NCBI GenBank assembly: GCA_958417755.1
Contig: CATZDY010000072.1
Span: forward strand, 1-13,356
DNA: 13,356 nt
From: an uncultured Peptococcaceae bacterium
GTDB taxonomy: Bacteria; Bacillota; Desulfotomaculia; Desulfotomaculales; Desulfocucumaceae
Reading direction: 5' to 3'
Shown here: positions 6,723-13,356 of the stretch, one piece after another
Layout: every line of letters starts with the position of its first letter
How positions within the stretch are numbered: position 1 is the stretch's first letter
Notes under the pieces: model-generated
What the model was told of the DNA's origin: nothing
The model's input: only the letters and a program-made list of their open reading frames with translations
Databases searched by the model: none
Program-made: the position numbers and the translations under genes

Positions 6723-8396
6723 ATGGCTATGACTGCTGCCCAGGCATTGGTGCAATGCTTGGAATTGGAGGGCGTTTCCTTCGTCTTTGGTTATCCCGGT
6801 GGTGCTATTCTCCCGGTATATGACGCGCTATATGAGTCCAAAATCAAACACATACTGGTGCGGCATGAACAGGGAGCGGTGCATGCTGCGGATGGATTCG
6901 CCAGGGCTACGGGAAAAGTAGGGGTTTGTTTAGGCACTTCTGGTCCTGGGGCCACCAATTTGGTCACAGGGATTGCCAATGCCTATATGGATTCTGTACC
7001 TTTGGTGGTAATCACCGGGCAAGTACCCACCAACCAAGTGGGAACGGATGCCTTTCAGGAAGTGGATATTACCGGTGTCACCATGCCGTTAACAAAACAC
7101 AATTATTTGGTGAAAGATCCGGACAAAGTGCCGGAAATCATCAAAAATGCCTTTCACATTGCCGCCAGTGGCAGACCCGGTCCAGTGCTGATTGATTTGC
7201 CCAAAGATGTGGCCCAAACAATCATTGAAATGGATTATCCCCAAGAAGTTCATTTACCAGGATATAAGCCTACTTACAAAGGACATCCCAACAAAATCAA
7301 TCAGGCAGTGGAAATCATTCAGCAAGCCCAGCGGCCTGTGATTTATGCTGGAGGCGGTATCCTGAATGCCGGGGCTGCGGATGAATTAAAAGAACTGGCT
7401 GAGCTGATATCCGCTCCGGTAACCAATACCTTTATGGGGCTGTCAGGATTTCCCGGTGACCACAGCCTTTTCTTGGGCATGCTGGGCTTGCATGGTACCC
7501 GTTACGCCAATTTGGCAGTAACCCATTGTGATTTGTTGTTGGCCTTAGGGGCCCGCTTTGATGATAGGGTAACCGGCAAGCTAGAGGCCTTTGCTCCTGG
7601 AGCAAAGGTGATTCATGTGGATATCGATCCAGCGGAGATTGGTAAAAATGTACTGATTGATGTGCCCATTGTGGGGGATGTCAAAAATGTTTTGCAAGAA
7701 TTGTTGAACAAATTAAAGGAAAAAGAGAATCCTATACGCACGGATTGGGTGAAACAGATTCAAGATTGGAAAGAAACTTATCCACTGCGGTATGAGAGGG
7801 AAGAAGGGATTTTAAAGCCCCAGGCTGTGGTGGAGCACTTGTCCCAATTCACTGGGGGCAATTCCATTGTGTCCACAGATGTGGGACAGCACCAGATGTG
7901 GGTCGCCCAATTTTATCAATTTAAAAGGCCCGGAGGTTTGATTTCATCCGGAGGTTTGGGATGTATGGGCTTTGGTTTGCCAGCCGCAGTGGGGGCTCAA
8001 ATGGGGTTGCCGGAAAAACCTGTAATTTTGGTGACTGGAGACGGAAGTTTCCAGATGACCATGCAAGAATTGGCCACAGTGGTGGAGCAAAAGCTGCCCC
8101 TGAAGATATTCATTCTTAATAACCAAACCTTAGGCATGGTACGGCAATTACAAGAATTTTATTGTGACAAACGGTATATGGCTGTTCATTTTACCTTTAA
8201 TCCTGATTTTACTGCTGTGGGAAAAGCCTATGGCATCCAAAGTCATACAGTGAAGACCGAAGAAGAATTGGTGGCCCTTTTGCCTGAGATTATGGATACG
8301 TCAGAACCTGTGATCATCAATTGCTTGGTATGTGCCCAGGAAAATGTGATGCCCATGATATTGTCCGGGCAGGCCTTGGATGAAGGCGTTTTTTGA
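6723..8396 (+). CDS. ilvB: Acetohydroxyacid synthase large subunit, second copy (Leu476 type)
   Basis: A 557-residue paralogue of the upstream ilvB, about three quarters identical over the first ~130 residues by my count and less so later. It keeps the anabolic AHAS features: FGYPGG, catalytic Glu49 in RHEQ, FQEVD, the FAD-domain GARFDDR, GDGS at 439-442 and LNN at 465-467. It should therefore bind ThDP, Mg2+ and FAD and make acetolactate. It differs where specificity is set. Residue 476 is Leu (RQLQEFYC) where the first copy and most AHAS have Trp, and the C-terminus reads PMILSG instead of PMVPPG. In known enzymes, loss of this Trp lowers preference for 2-oxobutyrate and gives sulfonylurea tolerance, so this copy probably favours acetolactate. 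It has a good GGGAGG site before the ATG, no small subunit of its own, and leuA 62 bp downstream, which fits service to Leu/Val. Confidence 0.93.
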   Translation: MAMTAAQALVQCLELEGVSFVFGYPGGAILPVYDALYESKIKHILVRHEQGAVHAADGFARATGKVGVCLGTSGPGATNLVTGIANAYMDSVPLVVITGQVPTNQVGTDAFQEVDITGVTMPLTKHNYLVKDPDKVPEIIKNAFHIAASGRPGPVLIDLPKDVAQTIIEMDYPQEVHLPGYKPTYKGHPNKINQAVEIIQQAQRPVIYAGGGILNAGAADELKELAELISAPVTNTFMGLSGFPGDHSLFLGMLGLHGTRYANLAVTHCDLLLALGARFDDRVTGKLEAFAPGAKVIHVDIDPAEIGKNVLIDVPIVGDVKNVLQELLNKLKEKENPIRTDWVKQIQDWKETYPLRYEREEGILKPQAVVEHLSQFTGGNSIVSTDVGQHQMWVAQFYQFKRPGGLISSGGLGCMGFGLPAAVGAQMGLPEKPVILVTGDGSFQMTMQELATVVEQKLPLKIFILNNQTLGMVRQLQEFYCDKRYMAVHFTFNPDFTAVGKAYGIQSHTVKTEEELVALLPEIMDTSEPVIINCLVCAQENVMPMILSGQALDEGVF

Positions 8397-8458
8397 TGCA
8401 AAATAAGGAATAACGTAGGGCATAGGCATATAACAATGGGTATGAAAAAAGGGGGTGT

Positions 8459-10003
8459 ATGCCTTTGAGCCGAAGAATTTATCTATTTGATACAACCCTG
8501 CGGGATGGGGAACAATCGCCAGGGGTAAGTTTGAATGTAGGGGAAAAATTGCAGATTGCCCGCCAGTTGGCTAAGATGCGGATGGATATTATTGAAGCAG
8601 GGTTTCCCATCAGTTCCCCTGGGGATTTTGAAGCTGTTCGCACCATTGCCCAGGAAGTAAAGGGAGTCACAGTAGCTGGTTTGGCCAGAACCAGTGAAAA
8701 GGACATTGACAGGGCCTGGGAGGCCTTAAAAGAGGCGGAACAGCCTAGGATTCACACCTTTTTAGCCACTTCAGACGTGCATTTACAGTATAAATTAAAA
8801 ATGAGCCGGGAGCAGGTGCTGGAAACAGTGACCAGGGCGGTGCAATATGCCAAAAAATATACCTCAGATGTGGAATTTTCCGCAGAGGATGCCTCTCGTT
8901 CTGATGTAGCTTATTTGTGCCAGGTCTTGGAAGCAGCCATTGCTGCCGGGGCAACAGTACTTAATATTCCGGATACAGTGGGGTATGCCATACCCCAGGA
9001 GTTTGCCCAGTTCATTCAAAGCATCATGTCCAAGGTAAAGGGGATTGAAAACGTGGTGCTTAGCGTGCATTGTCATGATGATTTGGGGCTGGCTGTGGCC
9101 AATTCTTTGGCAGCTGTCAGTGTGGGTGCTTCCCAAGTGGAAGGCGCCATCAATGGCATTGGTGAGCGGGCAGGCAATGCATCCTTGGAAGAAGTCATCA
9201 TGGGCTTATATACCCGTGGGGAACAATATCAGGCTCATACCAATATCAAAACAGAAGAAATCTATCGCACCAGCCGTTTGGTATCCAGTTTAACCGGCAT
9301 GGTAGTACAGCCCAATAAAGCAGTGGTGGGGAAAAATGCCTTTATGCATGAATCAGGGATCCATCAAGACGGGGTATTGAAAGAACGTACTACCTATGAA
9401 ATTATGAATCCCCAAATGTTGGGCATAAACCAAGGGAATTTGGTATTGGGGAAATCCTCCGGACGGCATGCCTTTAAGGAGCGTTTGGAGGAATTGGGCT
9501 ATGTGCTTACCCCAGAGGAATTAAACAAAGCTTTTCAGAGTTTTAAAAATTTGGCGGACCGCAAAAAAAATATCACGGATCAAGATTTGGAAGCCATTGT
9601 GGAGGATGAAATCCGGGTGGTTCCTGCCACCTATGTGTTGGAGTACATGCATATCTCCAGCGGTACCACTGTGGTGCCCACAGCTACCATTGGATTGGCC
9701 AAGGGGGAGGAACGTGCGGAAGAGGCAGCCTGCGGCAATGGTCCAGTGGACGCCATTTGTCATGCAGTGGATAAGGTAACTGGCCTTAGCTGTACCTTGG
9801 TGAATTGGGGCATTCGGGCTGTGACATCAGGAAAAGACGCCATTGGGGAAGTGACCCTGAAAATCACGGAAAAGGGCGATAAAGTGTATGTGGGAAAAGG
9901 CATCAGCACTGATGTGTTGGAAGCCAGTGCCAAAGCCTATGTCAATGCAGTAAACAAGTTGCTGTGGGAAGCAGCCCAAAATCAAAACAATAGTACCAAG
10001 TAG
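8459..10003 (+). CDS. leuA: 2-isopropylmalate synthase
   Basis: LeuA condenses acetyl-CoA with 2-oxoisovalerate, the committed step to leucine. The 514 residues are the usual length for the bacterial enzyme. The HMGL-like TIM barrel begins with FDTTLRDGEQSPG, where Asp11 is a metal ligand and Arg15 catalytic by family knowledge. It continues with SAEDASRSD and the metal pair His204/His206 in SVHCHDDLG. The MHESGIHQDG segment (about 297-306) precedes the linker. The C-terminal LeuA dimer domain (about 370-505) is complete, so leucine feedback inhibition is expected. AAGGGGGTG (8449-8457) is very close to the ATG at 8459; the in-frame TTG at 8465 would have better spacing, so the start could be 2 codons later. 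Confidence 0.96.
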   Translation: MPLSRRIYLFDTTLRDGEQSPGVSLNVGEKLQIARQLAKMRMDIIEAGFPISSPGDFEAVRTIAQEVKGVTVAGLARTSEKDIDRAWEALKEAEQPRIHTFLATSDVHLQYKLKMSREQVLETVTRAVQYAKKYTSDVEFSAEDASRSDVAYLCQVLEAAIAAGATVLNIPDTVGYAIPQEFAQFIQSIMSKVKGIENVVLSVHCHDDLGLAVANSLAAVSVGASQVEGAINGIGERAGNASLEEVIMGLYTRGEQYQAHTNIKTEEIYRTSRLVSSLTGMVVQPNKAVVGKNAFMHESGIHQDGVLKERTTYEIMNPQMLGINQGNLVLGKSSGRHAFKERLEELGYVLTPEELNKAFQSFKNLADRKKNITDQDLEAIVEDEIRVVPATYVLEYMHISSGTTVVPTATIGLAKGEERAEEAACGNGPVDAICHAVDKVTGLSCTLVNWGIRAVTSGKDAIGEVTLKITEKGDKVYVGKGISTDVLEASAKAYVNAVNKLLWEAAQNQNNSTK

Positions 10004-10042
10004 CAAGGGATATTGGAAAACATAAAAAGAGAAAGGCCTAGG

Positions 10043-10065
10043 GACAGGGGGCATATACCCCTGTC
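10043..10065 (+). other. Hairpin in the leuA-leuC gap
   Basis: GACAGGGG (10043-10050) pairs perfectly with CCCCTGTC (10058-10065) around a 7-nt loop; outer GCCT (10036-10039) and AGGC (10073-10076) could extend it. There is no T tract after it, so it is not a typical terminator. It could be an RNA processing or stability element between leuA and leuC. It lies in the largest gap of the leu block, 105 bp. Confidence 0.45.
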
Positions 10066-10108
10066 ACAATCCAGGCTAGCAATCTTTTAGAAAAAGGGGG
10101 CTATTACA

Positions 10109-11371
10109 ATGTCAATGACCATAACGGAAAAAATATTGGCTGCCCATGCGGGAAAAGATACAGTGGAGCCGGGGGAACTCATCAATGTGAAAGTTGATTT
10201 GGTTTTGGCCAATGACATTACCGCCCCGGTAGCCATTCGGGAGTTTAAGAAAATTGGTGTGGACAAGGTGTTTGATCCAGAGCGAGTGGTATTGGTGCCA
10301 GACCATTTTGTTCCCAACAAAGATATTCAATCAGCAGAGCAAGCCAAACAGTTGCGGGAATTTTCCCGCCATCATGGATTAACCCACTATTATGATGTGG
10401 GACGCATGGGGATAGAGCATTGTTTGTTGCCTGAGCAAGGTCTGGTGGGACCCGGAGATGTGGTGGTGGGAGCGGATTCCCATACCTGTACTTACGGTGG
10501 TTTGGGGGCCTTTTCCACAGGCATGGGTAGCACTGACATTGCTGCGGCCATGGCCTTGGGGGAAACCTGGTTAAAAGTACCGGAATCCATTCAGTTTGTG
10601 TATCATGGAGAATTGCCCCGTTGGGTGAGCGGAAAAGATTTGATTCTTTTGGCCATTGGAAAAATCGGGGTGGATGGCGCCTTGTATCAAGCCATGGAAT
10701 TTACCGGGCCAGTGATTGAAAAGCTTTCCATGGATGGCCGTTTGACTATGGCCAACATGGCTGTGGAGGCTGGGGCTAAAAATGGGATCATTGCCCCGGA
10801 TGAAGTAACCCGCCGTTATGTGGAAGGCAGGGCCAGGCGACCATATAGCTTCTATCAAAGTGATCCCCAAGCCCGGTATGCCGCTATTTATGAGTTTGAA
10901 GTGACCAATATGGAACCCCTGGTGGCCCGGCCCCATTTGCCGGAAAACGTGTGTCCTGTGAGCCAGGCGGCGGATGTAACCATTGACCAAGCAGTAATCG
11001 GCTCTTGTACCAATGGCAGAATAGAAGATTTACGGGAAGCAGCCTTTGTCTTGCGGGGCCATACAGTACATAAAAATGTGCGTTTGCTTATTTTCCCGGG
11101 CACCCAGGATATTTATCGTCAAGCCATGCATGAGGGGTTATTTGATGTTTTCCTAGATGCCGGGGCCGCCATTAGCACTCCTACCTGTGGCCCTTGTTTG
11201 GGTGGCCATGCCGGTATTTTGGCTGATGGTGAGCGATGCATTGCCACTACGAACCGCAATTTCGTCGGTCGCATGGGGCATACGGGAAGTGAAGTCTATT
11301 TAAGCAACCCTGCAGTGGCTGCAGCTTCTGCAGTGTTGGGCAGAATCGCTTCACCTGAGGAGGTATCATAA
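10109..11371 (+). CDS. leuC: 3-isopropylmalate dehydratase large subunit
   Basis: With LeuD it isomerises 2-isopropylmalate to 3-isopropylmalate, and in many anaerobes also citramalate to 3-methylmalate. The 420-residue length marks the shorter archaeal/clostridial-type LeuC rather than the ~466-residue enterobacterial form. The three [4Fe-4S] ligands are visible: Cys300 in IGSCTNGR, and Cys360 and Cys363 in TCGPCLGG. Other family marks are GADSHTCTYGGLGAF and a C-terminal NFVGRMGHTGSEVYLSNP. The ATG at 10109 has AAAAAGGGGG 8 nt upstream; an in-frame ATG at 10115 is the alternative. Its stop overlaps the leuD start by one base, so the two subunits are translated together. Confidence 0.96.
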   Translation: MSMTITEKILAAHAGKDTVEPGELINVKVDLVLANDITAPVAIREFKKIGVDKVFDPERVVLVPDHFVPNKDIQSAEQAKQLREFSRHHGLTHYYDVGRMGIEHCLLPEQGLVGPGDVVVGADSHTCTYGGLGAFSTGMGSTDIAAAMALGETWLKVPESIQFVYHGELPRWVSGKDLILLAIGKIGVDGALYQAMEFTGPVIEKLSMDGRLTMANMAVEAGAKNGIIAPDEVTRRYVEGRARRPYSFYQSDPQARYAAIYEFEVTNMEPLVARPHLPENVCPVSQAADVTIDQAVIGSCTNGRIEDLREAAFVLRGHTVHKNVRLLIFPGTQDIYRQAMHEGLFDVFLDAGAAISTPTCGPCLGGHAGILADGERCIATTNRNFVGRMGHTGSEVYLSNPAVAAASAVLGRIASPEEVS

Positions 11372-11874
11372 TGGAAATTAAGGGAAAAGTATGGAAATTT
11401 GGCCATGACATTGATACGGATGCCATTATTCCTGCCCGATATCTCAATACATCGGATCCCCTGGAGCTGGCTGCCCACTGCATGGAGGACGCGGATCCCC
11501 AATTCCCAACCAAAGTAGGGCAAGGGGATATCATTGTGGCTGGCAAAAACTTTGGTTGTGGCAGTTCCAGAGAACATGCGCCTATTGCCATTAAAGCAGC
11601 CGGGGTGGCTTGTATCATTGCTAAATCCTATGCCCGGATATTCTACCGCAATGCCTTTAACATTGGCTTGCCTATTTTGGAGTCAGTGGAAGCAGCCCAA
11701 GATATTGCCCAGGGGGACATCCTGGAAGTGGATGTTAGCAACGGAGTTATTCAAAACCTGACCCAAAATAAAACCTATACAGCAACCCCAGTACCACCTT
11801 TTATGCAAAGCATTATTGCTGCAGGAGGCTTGATTCCAGCTGTGGCTGCCAGATTAAAAGAAGAACAAAGATAA
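11371..11874 (+). CDS. leuD: 3-isopropylmalate dehydratase small subunit
   Basis: The swivelling domain that completes the LeuCD isomerase. At 167 residues it matches the short LeuD type that pairs with the 420-residue LeuC. It carries the HDIDTDAIIPARYLNT region (12-27) that contributes to substrate choice, and the family signature GKNFGCGSSREHAP (58-71). AKSYARIFYRNAFNIGLP follows. The ATG shares its A with the last base of the leuC stop codon (TAATG) and has the best Shine-Dalgarno of the window, GAGGAGGT (11357-11364), 6 nt upstream. Confidence 0.96.
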   Translation: MEIKGKVWKFGHDIDTDAIIPARYLNTSDPLELAAHCMEDADPQFPTKVGQGDIIVAGKNFGCGSSREHAPIAIKAAGVACIIAKSYARIFYRNAFNIGLPILESVEAAQDIAQGDILEVDVSNGVIQNLTQNKTYTATPVPPFMQSIIAAGGLIPAVAARLKEEQR

Positions 11875-11939
11875 ACGGCCTAAACCTTGGGGCCAGAAAA
11901 TAACAAAAGGCAAGATTTTACGGAACAGGAGATAGTTTT

Positions 11940-13010
11940 ATGTATAACATTACCATATTGGCAGGAGATGGCATTGGCCCGGAAATCATAGCACAAGCAG
12001 AAAAGGTATTGGATGCCATTAGCAGTCGTTTTGGCATTGTTTTGGCCAAACAGCATCATTTGTTCGGAGGCGCTGCTTATGATGCCACGGGGCATCCCTT
12101 TCCCCAGGAAACGAAAGAGGCGTGTTTACAATGCGATGCGGTTTTAATGGGTGCAGTGGGAGGACCCCAGTGGGATGATTTGCCTGTGGATTTGCGGCCA
12201 GAACGGGGGGCCCTCTTGCCTTTGCGCAAGTTGTTGGGGGTTTATGCCAATTTACGGCCCGCAGTGGTCTTTGATGCCTTGGCTTCTGCTTCCACATTAA
12301 AGCTTCCTGTGGTACAAGGTTTAAATTTGTTGGTGGTGCGGGAGCTAACCGGTGGATTATATTTTGGTGAAAAAACCAGGGAAGATACTCCAGGGGGCCA
12401 GCGGGTGGTGGAAACCTTATCCTATACCACAGAGGAAATTACCCGGGTGGCCCGGGTGGCTTTTCAACTGGCCCAACAAAGGGGAAAAAATTTAACTTCT
12501 GTGGACAAAGCCAATGTGCTGGAGAGTTCCCGGTTATGGCGGGAAACCGTGACTGCTTTGGCTAAAGAATACCCGGATGTTACGGTTAGCCATATGTTTG
12601 TGGACAACTGTGCCATGCAATTGGTGCGCAATCCCAAACAGTTTGACGTGATTCTGACGGAAAATCTTTTTGGTGATATTTTAAGCGACCAAGCGGCCCA
12701 GCTAACCGGCTCCATCGGCATGCTGGCATCAGCCAGTTTAGGAGGAGGCGTGGGCTTGTATGAACCCATTCACGGTTCTGCTCCGGATATTGCCGGACAA
12801 AACAAAGCCAACCCCATTGCCACTATTTTATCCGTGGCTATGATGTTGAAACATTCTTTCCAATTACCAGAAGCTTCCGCAGCAGTGGAACAGGCGGTTA
12901 GTCAAGTGCTCCAAGAAGGGTATCGCACAGCTGATATTATGGAAGAAGGAAAAAGCTTCTTGCATACCAATGAGATGGGAGATGCCATTGTAGCAAAAAT
13001 CATGGCTTAA
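11940..13010 (+). CDS. leuB: 3-isopropylmalate dehydrogenase
   Basis: LeuB oxidises and decarboxylates 3-isopropylmalate to 2-oxoisocaproate with NAD+; the same type of enzyme can take 3-methylmalate to 2-oxobutyrate. Its 356 residues are standard. Visible motifs are GDGIGPE (9-15), GAVGGPQWDD (71-80), the arginines around PLRK and ANLRP (94-107), Arg134 in RELTGG, Lys190 in VDKANVLE, and metal-binding Asp222, Asp246 and Asp250 (VDNCAMQL and ENLFGDILSD). YEPIHGSAPDIAGQNKANP is the usual NAD-binding end segment. AGGAGA (11927-11932) sits 7 nt before the ATG. It is 65 bp after leuD and 40 bp before the next gene. Confidence 0.97.
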   Translation: MYNITILAGDGIGPEIIAQAEKVLDAISSRFGIVLAKQHHLFGGAAYDATGHPFPQETKEACLQCDAVLMGAVGGPQWDDLPVDLRPERGALLPLRKLLGVYANLRPAVVFDALASASTLKLPVVQGLNLLVVRELTGGLYFGEKTREDTPGGQRVVETLSYTTEEITRVARVAFQLAQQRGKNLTSVDKANVLESSRLWRETVTALAKEYPDVTVSHMFVDNCAMQLVRNPKQFDVILTENLFGDILSDQAAQLTGSIGMLASASLGGGVGLYEPIHGSAPDIAGQNKANPIATILSVAMMLKHSFQLPEASAAVEQAVSQVLQEGYRTADIMEEGKSFLHTNEMGDAIVAKIMA

Positions 13011-13050
13011 ACCAGAGAATAATAAGCCATATCAAGGGGGAAATCATAAA

Positions 13051-13356
13051 ATGAATGCGGTGGAAATTTACGATACCACCCTGCGGGACGGCGCCCAAGG
13101 TGAAGGAATATCCTTGTCTGCTGAGGATAAAGTTAAAATTGCATTGAGGCTGGACAAAATGGGCTTCCATTACATTGAAGGTGGCTGGCCTGGCTCTAAC
13201 CCCAAGGATATGGCATTTTTCCAGCGTATCAAACAGCATCATCTATCCTTTGCTCGGGTGACAGCTTTTGGTAGCACCCGGCGGCCAGGGGTCCAAGCTA
13301 AAGAAGATAAAAATCTGCAATCCATCCTGGAGGCAGGGGTGAACACAGCCACCTTA
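13051..13356 (+). CDS. cimA: (R)-citramalate synthase, 3' partial
   Basis: Only the first 102 residues are present; the frame is open to the window end. CimA condenses pyruvate with acetyl-CoA to citramalate, the entry to threonine-independent isoleucine synthesis. The start reads IYDTTLRDGAQGEGISLS (from residue 6), with GAQGEG where 2-isopropylmalate synthases have GEQSPG. The segment YIEGGWPGSNPKD and the TAFGSTRRPG motif are both typical of the CimA/LeuA-like citramalate group. AAGGGGGAA lies upstream of the ATG with suitable spacing. Its place directly after leuCDB fits, since those enzymes can complete the route to 2-oxobutyrate. Homocitrate or other re-face-type synthases share the fold, but the GAQGEG/GGWPGSNPKD combination favours CimA. 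Confidence 0.88.
   Translation, partial: MNAVEIYDTTLRDGAQGEGISLSAEDKVKIALRLDKMGFHYIEGGWPGSNPKDMAFFQRIKQHHLSFARVTAFGSTRRPGVQAKEDKNLQSILEAGVNTATL

Noticed and set aside
1..13356. tRNA or rRNA genes, CRISPR arrays, insertion sequences, attachment sites
   Set aside because: I saw no tRNA cloverleaf, no regularly spaced repeats, no transposase or terminal inverted repeats, and no integrase.

Overview
The window looks like chromosomal DNA from a Gram-positive anaerobe of the Clostridia (Firmicutes). The reasons are a T-box tRNA-sensing leader, strong purine-rich G-rich ribosome binding sites, moderate GC in the biosynthetic genes, and a branched-chain amino acid cluster that ends in a citramalate synthase. 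I cannot name a genus from the sequence alone. All genes visible here read on the + strand.

Region 1 (1-2537) is an AT-richer pair of translationally coupled genes that I do not recognise. The first is cut by the left window edge. It seems to carry an N-terminal DUF1566/Lcl-like fold followed by a long helical region. The second is a small, mostly helical, coiled-coil-like protein. They have no evident link to amino acid synthesis.

Region 2 (2538-3152) is regulatory. It holds a near-consensus sigma-A promoter (TTGACA, 17 nt, TATACT at 2647-2675) and a full T-box leader with antiterminator and terminator. The likely specifier codon is ATC (isoleucine) at 2791-2793.

Region 3 (3153-13356) is the branched-chain amino acid cluster: ilvB, ilvN, ilvC, a second ilvB-type gene, leuA, leuC, leuD, leuB, and the first 102 codons of a citramalate synthase (cimA). 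IlvBN makes acetolactate or acetohydroxybutyrate and IlvC reduces and isomerises them. LeuA, LeuCD and LeuB run the leucine branch. CimA with LeuCD and LeuB could make 2-oxobutyrate from pyruvate and acetyl-CoA, giving isoleucine without threonine. Dihydroxyacid dehydratase (ilvD) and the transaminase (ilvE) are not in the window.

The most interesting points are two. First, the two acetohydroxyacid synthase large subunits differ at the tryptophan that sets 2-oxobutyrate preference: Trp476 in the first, Leu476 in the second. This suggests that one serves isoleucine and the other valine/leucine. Second, the ilvC to second-ilvB junction holds tandem hairpins, one of them terminator-like, that may split or attenuate the operon exactly between these two enzymes.
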